31,055 nucleotides of DNA from Gammaproteobacteria bacterium (GTDB lineage Bacteria; Pseudomonadota; Gammaproteobacteria; JAJDOJ01). Shown piece after piece: positions 1-6,691 of the stretch; position 1 is the first letter of the stretch; each line of letters starts with the position of its first letter. The notes under the pieces were generated by a model. It did not search any database, was not told where the DNA came from, and saw only the letters and a program-made list of their open reading frames with translations. The stretch lies in assembly GCA_027030565.1 (NCBI GenBank), contig JALVEU010000158.1:1-31055 (forward strand), in the 5' to 3' direction. The position numbers and the translations under genes are program-made.

Positions 1-87
1 GATCTCCACCCCGTTGATGGACATCGCCACCCAGCCATCGCAGCAGGCGGTGCACGGGGGGCATTGCCTGGGAGTCGGGCGGTTCAA
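1..87 (-). CDS. YkgJ-like cysteine-cluster protein, N-terminal fragment (cut by window edge)
   Basis: Only about 29 N-terminal residues are visible before the left edge. The frame is open and reads as a cysteine-rich start with C-P-P-C-T-A-C-C-D-G-W, followed by an I-N-G-V-E-I stretch. That pattern resembles YkgJ-family putative zinc- or iron-chelating proteins, whose N-terminus carries a CxxC..CC cluster before a GW dipeptide; the family's function is poorly defined. The best in-frame start is a TTG at 85-87, because a stop codon lies nine codons upstream and no ATG precedes the cysteine cluster; the ribosome site is weak. It lies 39 bases after the waaA stop on the same strand, so it is probably the next gene of that transcript. 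The family call is inference from a short stretch. Confidence 0.55.
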   Translation of the reverse strand, partial: MNRPTPRQCPPCTACCDGWVAMSINGVEI

Positions 88-126
88 GGCGTGCTCACAG
101 AAGGCATTGAACCTTCACGATGGCCA

Positions 127-1365
127 TTACGCAGGGGCCCTGTCAAGCGGCAGGCGCGCAGCATGCAATTCCGCGAGGTAGGCCTCCAGCACCGTCTCGC
201 CCCGAGCGGCCACGAATGCCGCCGCGGCCTGGCCCAGCGCCCGGCGGGCGGCGGCGTCGGCGAGCAGCCGGGCGATGGTCCGGCCGGCTTCCCCTTCGTC
301 GTCCACCTGGACGACGGCACCGGCCTCGACCAGGTCCTCGGTCTCCTGGGCGAAGTCCTCCATGTGGGGGCCCACCACCACGGCCCGGCCCAGGCGGGCC
401 GGCTCGAGCAGGTTGTGTCCTCCCGCAGGCACCAGGGAGCCGCCCATGAACACCAGTTCGGCATGGGCCATGAACCGCAGCGCCTCGCCCAGTGTGTCCA
501 CCAACCAGATCCGCTCCGCGGGCGGCTCACCCCGCGAACGTACCGCCACACCAAAGCCTGCTGCGCGCAGGCGTGCGGCGATGGCCGGTCCACGTTCCGG
601 GTGGCGCGGCACCAACGCCAGGACGGGGGCGTCAGACGGCAGCATCCGCTCGATCCGCGCCAGCCGCAGCTCTTCGTCCTCATGGGTGGACACCGCCGCC
701 CAATAAGGGACTGCCGAGGGTGGAGGACCTGCCGGATCGGCGGGGCAACCGGCCCACTTGAGATTCCCGACCACCTGGACACGATGGGCACCCAAGGCCC
801 GGAATCGCTCGGCATCGCCCTCGGAGCGGGCGAGCACGCCCCGCACGGGCGCCAACGCCTGGGCATAGAGTCGTGCCAGCCATGCCGGGGCGCGTAGGGT
901 GCGCTCCGTGAGCCGCGCGTTGAACAGGACCACTGGAATACCGCGCCGATGACATGCCCCGTACAGTTCCGGCCAGATCTCTGTTTCGCAGACCAGCAGC
1001 GCCCGGGGGCGAAACCTGTCCAGAAACCGGGCCACCCGCCGGCGCGTGTCCACGGGCAGGTAGGCGTGCCCCACCGCCCCGGGAAGGACACGAGTGGCCG
1101 TGCGGGCCCCGGTGGGCGTGTTGGTGGTCACCAGCAGCGGAGCGGCACCCCTCGCGTGCAGGCGTCGCACCAACGGACAGGCCGTCATCACCTCGCCCAC
1201 CGAGGCGCAGTGGAACCACAGGGCGCCAGGGGCCCTGGCCTGCCAGTCTCGCCCCAAACGCTCCTCCAGAAAGCGCATCCCGGCCCCCCGGCCCCTGCGC
1301 GCGAGAAGCATGCGTACCGCGGGGAGCGCCAGCGCCCACCCCGCACGATAGAGCTTCAGCTCCAT
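127..1365 (-). CDS. waaA: 3-deoxy-D-manno-octulosonic acid (Kdo) transferase
   Basis: Transfers Kdo from CMP-Kdo to lipid IVA at the inner face of the cytoplasmic membrane, the step joining lipid A to the LPS core. The 412-residue product has the usual family length. An N-terminal hydrophobic/basic anchor (MELKLYRAGWALALPAVRML) is followed by the Kdo-transferase domain with a W-F-H-C-A-S-V-G-E block, then L-V-C-E-T-E-I-W-P-E, and a C-terminal GT-B half containing F-M-G-G-S-L-V-P-x-G-G-H-N-x-L-E-P. The frame is open further upstream, but ATG at 1363-1365 is chosen because a GGGGGG ribosome site sits just before it and the residues upstream look non-coding. It lies 124 bases downstream of ntrC on the same strand. 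Whether it adds one or two Kdo residues cannot be read from sequence. Confidence 0.96.
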   Translation of the reverse strand: MELKLYRAGWALALPAVRMLLARRGRGAGMRFLEERLGRDWQARAPGALWFHCASVGEVMTACPLVRRLHARGAAPLLVTTNTPTGARTATRVLPGAVGHAYLPVDTRRRVARFLDRFRPRALLVCETEIWPELYGACHRRGIPVVLFNARLTERTLRAPAWLARLYAQALAPVRGVLARSEGDAERFRALGAHRVQVVGNLKWAGCPADPAGPPPSAVPYWAAVSTHEDEELRLARIERMLPSDAPVLALVPRHPERGPAIAARLRAAGFGVAVRSRGEPPAERIWLVDTLGEALRFMAHAELVFMGGSLVPAGGHNLLEPARLGRAVVVGPHMEDFAQETEDLVEAGAVVQVDDEGEAGRTIARLLADAAARRALGQAAAAFVAARGETVLEAYLAELHAARLPLDRAPA

Positions 1366-1489
1366 GGACGTCCCCCCACCCGTGTGGGGCTGCGGAGGCG
1401 TGCACGACGGCTGCGGCTGGGTACGCCGTTCGGTCACCACAGGGGCCTGTCCCTGGTCGCTTGACGGATTCGGTGGGGATCCACCCGCC

Positions 1490-2911
1490 TCAAGGCTCCC
1501 CCGTGGTTTGTTCGAGATCCAACTCCTTGATCTTTCGCGTGAGCGTGTTGCGACCCCAGCCCAACAGGCGGGCGGCCTCCTGACGTTTGCCACCGGTGTG
1601 GGCGAGGGCCTCCTGGATGAGGATGCGCTCCACGCGGGTCACGACCTGCGTGGCGAGGGCCTCCTCCCCGGCGTTCAGCCGCCTGGCGACCCAATCGGCC
1701 AAGGCGGCGTCCCAGCCCCCACCCCGCGACGTGGAGACCCCGGGTTCGCGGATCTCCGGCGGCAGGTCGTGGAGGAAGATCTCCCGTCCCGAGGCCATCA
1801 CCGTCAGCCAGCGGCAGACGTTCTGCAGCTGGCGCACATTGCCCGGCCACGGCAGCCCGCTCAGGTATTCCACCACCTCCGGACGGGGCACCTTGCGTTC
1901 GGCTCCCAACTCTTCGGCAGCTGCCGCCAGGAAGTGCTCCAGCAAGCGCGGAATGTCCTCGCGCCGCTCACGAAGCGCCGGGAGGTGGATGCGGATGACG
2001 TTGAGTCGGTGATAGAGGTCCTCACGGAACAGGCCTTCGCGGACCCGCTGCTCCAGGTCCTGATGGGTGGCGGCGATGATGCGCACGTCGGACTTCACCG
2101 AGATGTGACCGCCTACCCGGTAGAACTCACCTTCGGCCAGCACGCGCAGCAGCCGCGTCTGCAGCTCGGGGGGCATGTCCCCGATCTCGTCCAGGAACAA
2201 GGTGCCGCCATGGGCCTGCTCGAAGCGCCCGCGACGCTGCGACTGCGCCCCGGTGAAGGCCCCCTTCTCGTGCCCGAACAGCTCCGATTCCAGCAGGTCG
2301 CGAGGGATGGCCGCGGCGTTGACGGCCACGAAAGGGCCCTGTGCACGTGGACTATGGCGGTGCAGGGCACGTGCCACCAGCTCCTTACCGGTACCGGATT
2401 CACCGGTGATCAACACCGTCATGTGGGACTGGGACAAGCGACCGATGGCGCGAAACACCTCTTGCATGGCCGGCGCCTCGCCCACGATCTCGGGCGTGCG
2501 CGTCCCGCTTCGTGGGCTGGACGCGGGGGCCTGCTCTTCCCGACTGAGGGCACAGGCCCTGCGCACCAACGCCACCGCCTCGTCGATGTCGAAGGGCTTG
2601 GGCAGATAGTCGAAGGCACCGCGCTGGTAGGAGTCCACGGCGTGCTCCAGATCGGAATGGGCGGTCATCACGATCACCGGGATCTGGGGACGACGCGCCT
2701 TGATCCGCTGCAGGAGGTCGAGTCCCTGAACGCCGGGCATGCGAATGTCCGTGACGACCACGTCCGGCTGCGTTCGTTCCATCGCCTGGAGCACGGCGTC
2801 GCCCCGTTCGAATCCCTGGACGCGCAGGCCCGCCTTCTGGAAGGCACGCTCCAACACCCAGCGAATCGAGCGGTCGTCGTCGACGACCCACACGTTACAT
2901 GGCTCGTTCAC
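1490..2911 (-). CDS. ntrC: Nitrogen regulation response regulator NtrC (sigma-54 activator)
   Basis: Cytoplasmic activator of sigma-54 promoters under nitrogen limitation, phosphorylated by NtrB. The 473 residues hold all three NtrC parts. The receiver domain (about 5-120) has acidic pocket D11-D13 and phospho-acceptor D55 in V-T-D-I-R-M-P-G. The AAA+ domain (about 140-375) has Walker A GESGTGKE at 170-177, the sigma-54 contact loop GAFTGA at 217-222 and Walker B F-L-D-E at 239-242. The C-terminal Fis-type helix-turn-helix is around 435-468 (G-G-K-R-Q-E-A-A-R-L-L-G-W-G-R-N-T-L). All motifs are intact. It starts with GTG (2909-2911) overlapping the ntrB stop by four bases, with a GGAGG ribosome site eight bases upstream, so it is translationally coupled to ntrB. 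A plausible target in this window is the glnA promoter near 6331-6435. Confidence 0.97.
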   Translation of the reverse strand: MNEPCNVWVVDDDRSIRWVLERAFQKAGLRVQGFERGDAVLQAMERTQPDVVVTDIRMPGVQGLDLLQRIKARRPQIPVIVMTAHSDLEHAVDSYQRGAFDYLPKPFDIDEAVALVRRACALSREEQAPASSPRSGTRTPEIVGEAPAMQEVFRAIGRLSQSHMTVLITGESGTGKELVARALHRHSPRAQGPFVAVNAAAIPRDLLESELFGHEKGAFTGAQSQRRGRFEQAHGGTLFLDEIGDMPPELQTRLLRVLAEGEFYRVGGHISVKSDVRIIAATHQDLEQRVREGLFREDLYHRLNVIRIHLPALRERREDIPRLLEHFLAAAAEELGAERKVPRPEVVEYLSGLPWPGNVRQLQNVCRWLTVMASGREIFLHDLPPEIREPGVSTSRGGGWDAALADWVARRLNAGEEALATQVVTRVERILIQEALAHTGGKRQEAARLLGWGRNTLTRKIKELDLEQTTGEP

Positions 2912-3999
2912 GAGGGGCCCTCCTCCTGCTCACTATTGGCGACTGGGATGAGGATGCGGAACACGGTATTTCCGGGCTCGGAGTCGAATTCGATGAGCCC
3001 CCCATGCTGGGCAATCAGCATCTGGGCGATGGACAGGCCGATGCCAGTGCCCCCGGGCCTTCCCGAGACCATCGGGTAGAACAGGCGTTCGGCCAGATCC
3101 GGTGGCACGCCAGGGCCGTCGTCGGCGATGTCCACCTGCACGCCCAGCCTGTAGGTCCGCTGTCCGATACTGAGCCGGTGGCGGATCCGAGACTTGAACA
3201 GGACGCGGCCCCGGGGGCCCACGGCCTGCAGCGCGTTGCGGGCGATATTGAGCACGGCCTGCACCAAAAGATCCCGATCGGCCAGGATGGGCGGGATACT
3301 GGGGTCATAGTCGTAGGCGATCTCCACCCCGGGCGGGGCCTCGGAAGCGATCAACCGCCGGACGTGTTCCAGGACGCGGTGAATCTCGATGGGGGCCTTG
3401 TTGGGACGGGTGCTGGGCCCCAGCATGCGGTCGAGGAGTGCCCGTAGGCGATCGGTCTCCTGAAGGATCACGTCCAGGAACTCCCGCAGGGCGGGATCAT
3501 CGAGCTCCGCGGCCAGCAGCTGTGCGGCACCCTTGATCCCGCCCAGGGGATTCTTGATCTCGTGGGCCAGGCCCCGCACCATCTCGCGGGATGCCCGGTG
3601 GGCCAGCAACTGGCGGTTCTCCTCTCGGATGCGCAGCTCGCGATCCACACGTCGCAGCTCGATCAGCGCCGCGGGGGCGAGTGGCCCATCGAAGATGGGC
3701 GTGGCGGTGCAATCCACCACCACGCGCAGCCCGGTAGCCGTCTGCACCGGGATCTCGTGCTCGATGTACGGCCTGCCGGTGAGCAGATAGGCCCCCAGGC
3801 GCCGGCTGAGCCCGCCCCCCTCGCAGCGCAGAAGTTCGTCGAGTGGCGCTCCGCGAACATGCCCGGAACTGTGCCCAAGGAGGGCCTCGGCTGCCGGATT
3901 GAGGTCGGCGAGGCGAAGATCTTCGTCCAGAACGAGCACCGCGGTGGTCAACTGCTCGAGGAGCTCGCAGCATCGCTGTGCGTCGGTCATGCCCACCAT
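2908..3999 (-). CDS. ntrB: Nitrogen regulation sensor histidine kinase NtrB
   Basis: Cytosolic PAS-containing histidine kinase/phosphatase that controls NtrC in response to PII. With the start used here it has 363 residues, the normal family size, and no membrane segments. An N-terminal PAS domain (about 10-110; D-L-N-P-A-A-E-A-L-L-G-H-S) is followed by the dimerisation/phosphotransfer helix G-L-A-H-E-I-K-N-P-L-G-G with phosphorylated His near residue 146, then an N box (N-I-A-R-N-A-L-Q-A), G1 (D-D-G-P-G-V-P) and G2 (G-G-T-G-I-G-L-S-I-A). The frame extends to 4083, but the extra 28 residues are low-complexity and unlike NtrB. ATG at 3997-3999 or 3988-3990 are both possible; neither has a strong ribosome site. 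It is the second-last gene of the glnA-side cluster and overlaps ntrC by four bases. Confidence 0.95.
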   Translation of the reverse strand: MVGMTDAQRCCELLEQLTTAVLVLDEDLRLADLNPAAEALLGHSSGHVRGAPLDELLRCEGGGLSRRLGAYLLTGRPYIEHEIPVQTATGLRVVVDCTATPIFDGPLAPAALIELRRVDRELRIREENRQLLAHRASREMVRGLAHEIKNPLGGIKGAAQLLAAELDDPALREFLDVILQETDRLRALLDRMLGPSTRPNKAPIEIHRVLEHVRRLIASEAPPGVEIAYDYDPSIPPILADRDLLVQAVLNIARNALQAVGPRGRVLFKSRIRHRLSIGQRTYRLGVQVDIADDGPGVPPDLAERLFYPMVSGRPGGTGIGLSIAQMLIAQHGGLIEFDSEPGNTVFRILIPVANSEQEEGPS

Positions 4000-4106
4000 A
4001 CTTGCAAGACCTGTGCCTTCCCCTGGAGTTCCGGGCACCGATGCCGGAGCGCAGGCCCTGCACCCCTGGACAGCGCACTGCACGACGACCGGCGCCGGTG
4101 AAGCCA

Positions 4107-4121
4107 GGCCCCGAAGGGGCC
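4107..4121 (-). terminator. Stem-loop just after the DUF4124 gene
   Basis: A perfect 6-bp G+C stem with a three-base loop (GGCCCC-GAA-GGGGCC on the plus strand) lies immediately after the DUF4124 stop codon, between that gene and ntrB. There is no clear T tract on the minus strand, so it may be a weak terminator, a processing site or an mRNA-stabilising hairpin that lowers ntrBC expression relative to upstream genes. Confidence 0.4.
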
Positions 4122-4123
4122 AG

Positions 4124-4753
4124 CTATTTCCCGGGCGGGCCGCTGCGTTGCGGTTGGGGAGCGGGGAGCGGCGCGGGGGCGGTGCGGAACAGGCGCGAAT
4201 ACCGATGGAGCGTGAAGGTCACCGGCTCGGAACGCACCAGGACGTTGCCGGAGGGATCCACGACCACGGCCTGCAGCTTGTGCGTACCACGGTCCAGATT
4301 CTCGAGTCGGATATCCAGCCGGCCCGCCCGAACCATCGGTTGCCCGTCCAGGTACAACACCACGGCATCCCCGGGACGCAACTGCGGTGGCTGCAGGCCG
4401 ATACGCACGGTCACATTGCCGGCGTTCTCGCGGATCGATTGATCGTGGGGTGGATACTCGATCCAGACCCTTCGGTACGGGACCGAAACGGACCCCTGCG
4501 CCGGTTCGCGCCGCTCGGGCGACTGCTCCGGCTCGGGTGGTGACCGAAACGCCGGTACCACGCGCGGCTGGGGGAGCTCGATCTGCTCCAGATCGCGCAC
4601 CGGCCACCCTTCCGGCGGTGGCGAGTCGGAGAAGACCATCGCCCCGGTGGAGGGATCGATCCAACGGTAAGCGGTGTCTGCGGCCGCGGCCAGCCGGGTG
4701 GCCAGGATGAGCAGCACGCCAATCGCCAAACGGCTCACTGCACGAACGGGCAT
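4124..4753 (-). CDS. Exported DUF4124-domain protein
   Basis: Function unknown. The 209-residue product begins with a signal peptide (hydrophobic run about 8-24, then A-A-A-A-D). A DUF4124 domain follows at about 25-60, recognisable by the Y-R-W-I-D-P-S-T-G-A-M-V-F-S-D-S-P-P block, then a proline-rich linker. A C-terminal beta-rich segment (about 105-190; P-P-H-D-Q-S-I-R-E-N-A-G-N-V-T-V) looks like an Ig-like/fibronectin fold. Location is probably periplasmic. The gene sits between glnA and ntrB on the same strand, 85 bases after glnA beyond a strong hairpin. As I recall, DUF4124 genes are found in this slot in other gammaproteobacteria, but no role in nitrogen control is established. The ATG at 4751-4753 is preceded by GAGAGG only a few bases away. 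Confidence 0.85.
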   Translation of the reverse strand: MPVRAVSRLAIGVLLILATRLAAAADTAYRWIDPSTGAMVFSDSPPPEGWPVRDLEQIELPQPRVVPAFRSPPEPEQSPERREPAQGSVSVPYRRVWIEYPPHDQSIRENAGNVTVRIGLQPPQLRPGDAVVLYLDGQPMVRAGRLDIRLENLDRGTHKLQAVVVDPSGNVLVRSEPVTFTLHRYSRLFRTAPAPLPAPQPQRSGPPGK

Positions 4754-4781
4754 GGCCTCTCGGTTCTCCCGTTATACATCA

Positions 4782-4807
4782 GAAGGCCCCGCAGCTGCGG
4801 GGCCTTC
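4782..4807 (-). terminator. Strong palindromic terminator or attenuator downstream of glnA
   Basis: A perfect 26-base palindrome (13 bp per arm, core GGCCCCGCAGCTGCGGGGCC) lies 31 bases after the glnA stop and 28 bases before the DUF4124 start. On the minus strand it ends in CCTTCT, a short T-rich tail. It probably ends most glnA transcripts, with some read-through into DUF4124-ntrB-ntrC, which would give the usual excess of glutamine synthetase over its regulators. Confidence 0.75.
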
Positions 4808-4838
4808 CCAATATAGCACCTGCCGATTCCGGCGCCGG

Positions 4839-6248
4839 TCAGACCGAGTAGTACATGTCGAATTCCACCGGATGGGTGGTCATGCGCAGCCGCGTGACCT
4901 CCTCCATCTTGAGCTCGATGTAGGCGTCGATGGCGTCGTCGGTGAACACACCACCGGCCTTGAGGAAGTCGCGGTCCTTGTCCAGCTCCTCCAGGGCCTG
5001 ATCCAGCGAGTAGCACACCGTGGGGATCTTGGCCTCTTCCTCGGGCGGCAGGTCGTAGAGGTCCTTGTCCATGGCCTCGCCCGGATCGATCTTGTTCTGG
5101 ATCCCGTCCAGCCCCGCCATGAGCATGGCCGCAAAGGTGAAATAGGGGTTGCCGGAGGCGTCGGGGAAACGCACCTCGATGCGCCGTGCCTTGGGGCTGG
5201 AGACGAACGGGATGCGGATGGAAGCAGAACGGTTGCGAGCCGAATAGGCCAGTAGGGTGGGCGCCTCGAACCCGGGCACCAGACGCTTGTAACTGTTGGT
5301 GGAGGCATTGGTGAAGGCGTTGAGCGCCCGGGCGTGCTTGATGATGCCGCCGATGTACCACAACGCCTCCTGTGACAGCCCGCCATAGAGCTCCCCGGCG
5401 AAGATGTTCTCACCGTTCCTGGTCAACGACTGGTGCGTGTGCATGCCGTTGCCGTTGTCTCCCACCAAGGGCTTGGGCATGAAGGTGGCCGTCTTGCCGT
5501 AGTTGTGAGCCACGTTGTGCACCACGTACTTGAGGATCTGGTTCATGTCGGCGCGGCGTACCAGGGTGTCGAACTTGGTGCCGATCTCGCCTTGGCCCGC
5601 GGTGGCCACCTCGTGGTGGTGGACCTCGGTCTGGACCCCCATCTCCTCGAGGATCAAACACATGGCCGAGCGGATGTCCTGCAGGGAATCGACCGGTGGC
5701 ACGGGGAAATAACCGCCCTTGACACCCGGCCGGTGCCCGATGTTGCCGTCCTCGTACACCTTCTCTGCGTTCCAGGAGGCCTCTTCGGAGTCGATCTCGT
5801 AGAAGGCCCCCTGCATGTCCGCGCCCCAGCGTACGTCGTCAAAGAGAAAGAACTCCGGCTCGGGCCCGAAATACGCCGCGTCCGCAATCCCGGTGGACTT
5901 CAGATAGGCCTCGGCGCGCTTGGCGATGGACCGGGGGTCGCGCTCGTACCCCTGGCCCGTGGATGGTTCGACGATGTCGCAGCGCAGGATCAGCGTGGGA
6001 TCGTTGAAGAACGGATCCATGACCGCCGTGTCGGCCTCCGGCATGAGGATCATGTCCGACTCGTTGATGCCTTTCCAGCCGGCGATGGAGGAGCCGTCGA
6101 ACATCTTGCCGTCCTCGAACAGGTCTTCGTCGACCACGTGGGCGGGCACAGTCACGTGCTGCTCCTTGCCCCGGGTGTCGGTGAAACGCAAGTCGACGAA
6201 TTTCACGTCGTTGTCTTTGATCATCTTCAACACGTCGCTAGCGGACAT
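4839..6248 (-). CDS. glnA: Glutamine synthetase, type I (adenylylatable)
   Basis: Makes glutamine from glutamate, ammonia and ATP; forms cytosolic dodecamers and is the main ammonia-assimilating enzyme under nitrogen limitation. At 469 residues it matches the E. coli enzyme in length and closely in sequence. Visible motifs: N-terminal beta-grasp with M-F-D-G-S-S-I-A-G-W-K-G-I, catalytic F-G-P-E-P-E-F-F-L-F-D, G-N-G-M-H-T-H-Q-S, and the adenylylation loop D-L-Y-D-L-P-P-E with Tyr398 (Tyr397 after Met removal), the site modified by GlnE in the beta subtype. ATG at 6246-6248 is chosen over an upstream GTG (6252-6254) because GGAGGA lies seven bases before it. Transcription is predicted from the sigma-54 promoter at 6331-6347 under NtrC control. 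Confidence 0.98.
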   Translation of the reverse strand: MSASDVLKMIKDNDVKFVDLRFTDTRGKEQHVTVPAHVVDEDLFEDGKMFDGSSIAGWKGINESDMILMPEADTAVMDPFFNDPTLILRCDIVEPSTGQGYERDPRSIAKRAEAYLKSTGIADAAYFGPEPEFFLFDDVRWGADMQGAFYEIDSEEASWNAEKVYEDGNIGHRPGVKGGYFPVPPVDSLQDIRSAMCLILEEMGVQTEVHHHEVATAGQGEIGTKFDTLVRRADMNQILKYVVHNVAHNYGKTATFMPKPLVGDNGNGMHTHQSLTRNGENIFAGELYGGLSQEALWYIGGIIKHARALNAFTNASTNSYKRLVPGFEAPTLLAYSARNRSASIRIPFVSSPKARRIEVRFPDASGNPYFTFAAMLMAGLDGIQNKIDPGEAMDKDLYDLPPEEEAKIPTVCYSLDQALEELDKDRDFLKAGGVFTDDAIDAYIELKMEEVTRLRMTTHPVEFDMYYSV

Positions 6249-6284
6249 GGGCACTCCTCCAAATCAAGCAGGTCGACACATCGC

Positions 6285-6301
6285 GCGCCGCCGGGCGGCG
6301 C
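6285..6301 (-). other. GC hairpin in the glnA 5' leader
   Basis: A perfect inverted repeat (8-bp arms GCGCCGCC/GGCGGCGC around one central base) lies inside the predicted 73-base leader of the sigma-54-driven glnA mRNA, about 20-36 bases after the predicted start site. It could stabilise the mRNA or influence translation, or be a chance result of high GC content. Confidence 0.4.
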
Positions 6302-6330
6302 ACACGGATTTCCAGAACGACGATCAGTGT

Positions 6331-6347
6331 TAGCAAACTGTGTGCCA
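6331..6347 (-). promoter_or_regulatory. Sigma-54 (RpoN) -24/-12 promoter of glnA
   Basis: On the minus strand the site reads TGGCACACAGTTTGCTA: the -24 element TGGCAC, five bases, then the -12 element TTGCTA. This is a full match to the RpoN consensus, with the key GG and GC dinucleotides correctly spaced. The predicted start site is near 6321, giving a leader of about 73 bases to the glnA ATG. Together with the NtrC palindrome at 6419-6435 it makes a glnAp2-type, nitrogen-regulated promoter. Confidence 0.9.
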
Positions 6348-6418
6348 GGGCAGGGCGTGTGTCTGGACCTCAGGCAGGGACACAGCGCGCACCATGATGG
6401 ATCGTTCTACCCCGCTCA

Positions 6419-6435
6419 CGCACCATACTGGTGCA
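6419..6435. promoter_or_regulatory. NtrC binding site upstream of glnA
   Basis: A 17-bp near-perfect palindrome (minus strand TGCACCAGTATGGTGCG) matches the NtrC enhancer consensus TGCACCA-N3-TGGTGCA at all but the last position. Its centre is about 106 bases upstream of the predicted start site, almost exactly where E. coli glnAp2 has its -108 site. It lies just past the stop codon of the upstream tusA-like gene. Confidence 0.85.
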
Positions 6436-6436
6436 T

Positions 6437-6691
6437 TCATTCCCGGTGACCGCCCACACGCAGGTGCACGACGTAGTCGCCGTCCCGCTCCCCTTTCCAC
6501 AGCACAAAATGGCCGTTGATCTTGCACCAAGCGGGAATGTCGTTCAAGGCACCGGGATCCGAACACACGGCCACGACCTCGTCCCCGGGGGCGAGCTCCG
6601 CCACCCGGTCCTGGACGCGAATGACCGGCAGCGGGCAGAGCAGCCCACGCAGGTCGAGCTCAACCACACGACCCGAGGGGGCTCCGCTCAC
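6437..6691 (-). CDS. TusA-family sulfur carrier protein
   Basis: Small cytosolic sulfur-carrier of the TusA/SirA/YedF fold, 84 residues, the standard size. The diagnostic motif is near the N-terminus: V-E-L-D-L-R-G-L-L-C-P-L-P-V-I, with the persulfide-carrying Cys of the C-P-x-P box. It is followed by D-E-V-V-A-V-C-S-D-P and a W-C-K-I-N-G-H stretch. The start is a GTG (6689-6691) overlapping the stop of the upstream PP-loop gene by four bases, so the two are coupled. It probably hands sulfur to that PP-loop enzyme, in analogy to TusA in tRNA thiolation; this is inference from the overlap. Equivalent proteins in sulfur oxidisers also shuttle sulfane sulfur, so another role is possible. The glnA enhancer begins immediately after its stop codon. 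Confidence 0.88.
   Translation of the reverse strand: MSGAPSGRVVELDLRGLLCPLPVIRVQDRVAELAPGDEVVAVCSDPGALNDIPAWCKINGHFVLWKGERDGDYVVHLRVGGHRE
6452..6468. promoter_or_regulatory. Possible second, weak NtrC half-site
   Basis: The minus strand begins with a perfect TGCACC half-site but the other half is degenerate. The centre is 33 bases (about three helical turns) from the strong NtrC site and about -139 from the predicted start, matching the paired -140/-108 arrangement of E. coli glnAp2. It falls inside the tusA-like coding sequence. Spacing is the main support. Confidence 0.4.

Noticed and set aside
1472..1485. Hairpin just after ntrC (GGTGG/CCACC)
   Set aside because: The stem is only five base pairs with no T tract, which is expected by chance at this GC content.
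1364..3079. 571-codon plus-strand open frame opposite ntrC
   Set aside because: It is antisense to the full NtrC coding sequence, whose motifs are intact. The long frame follows from high GC at third positions, and its translation shows no domain.
4054..4083. Possible NtrC site upstream of ntrB
   Set aside because: TGCA-containing half-sites occur, but the spacing and second halves do not fit the 17-bp NtrC palindrome.
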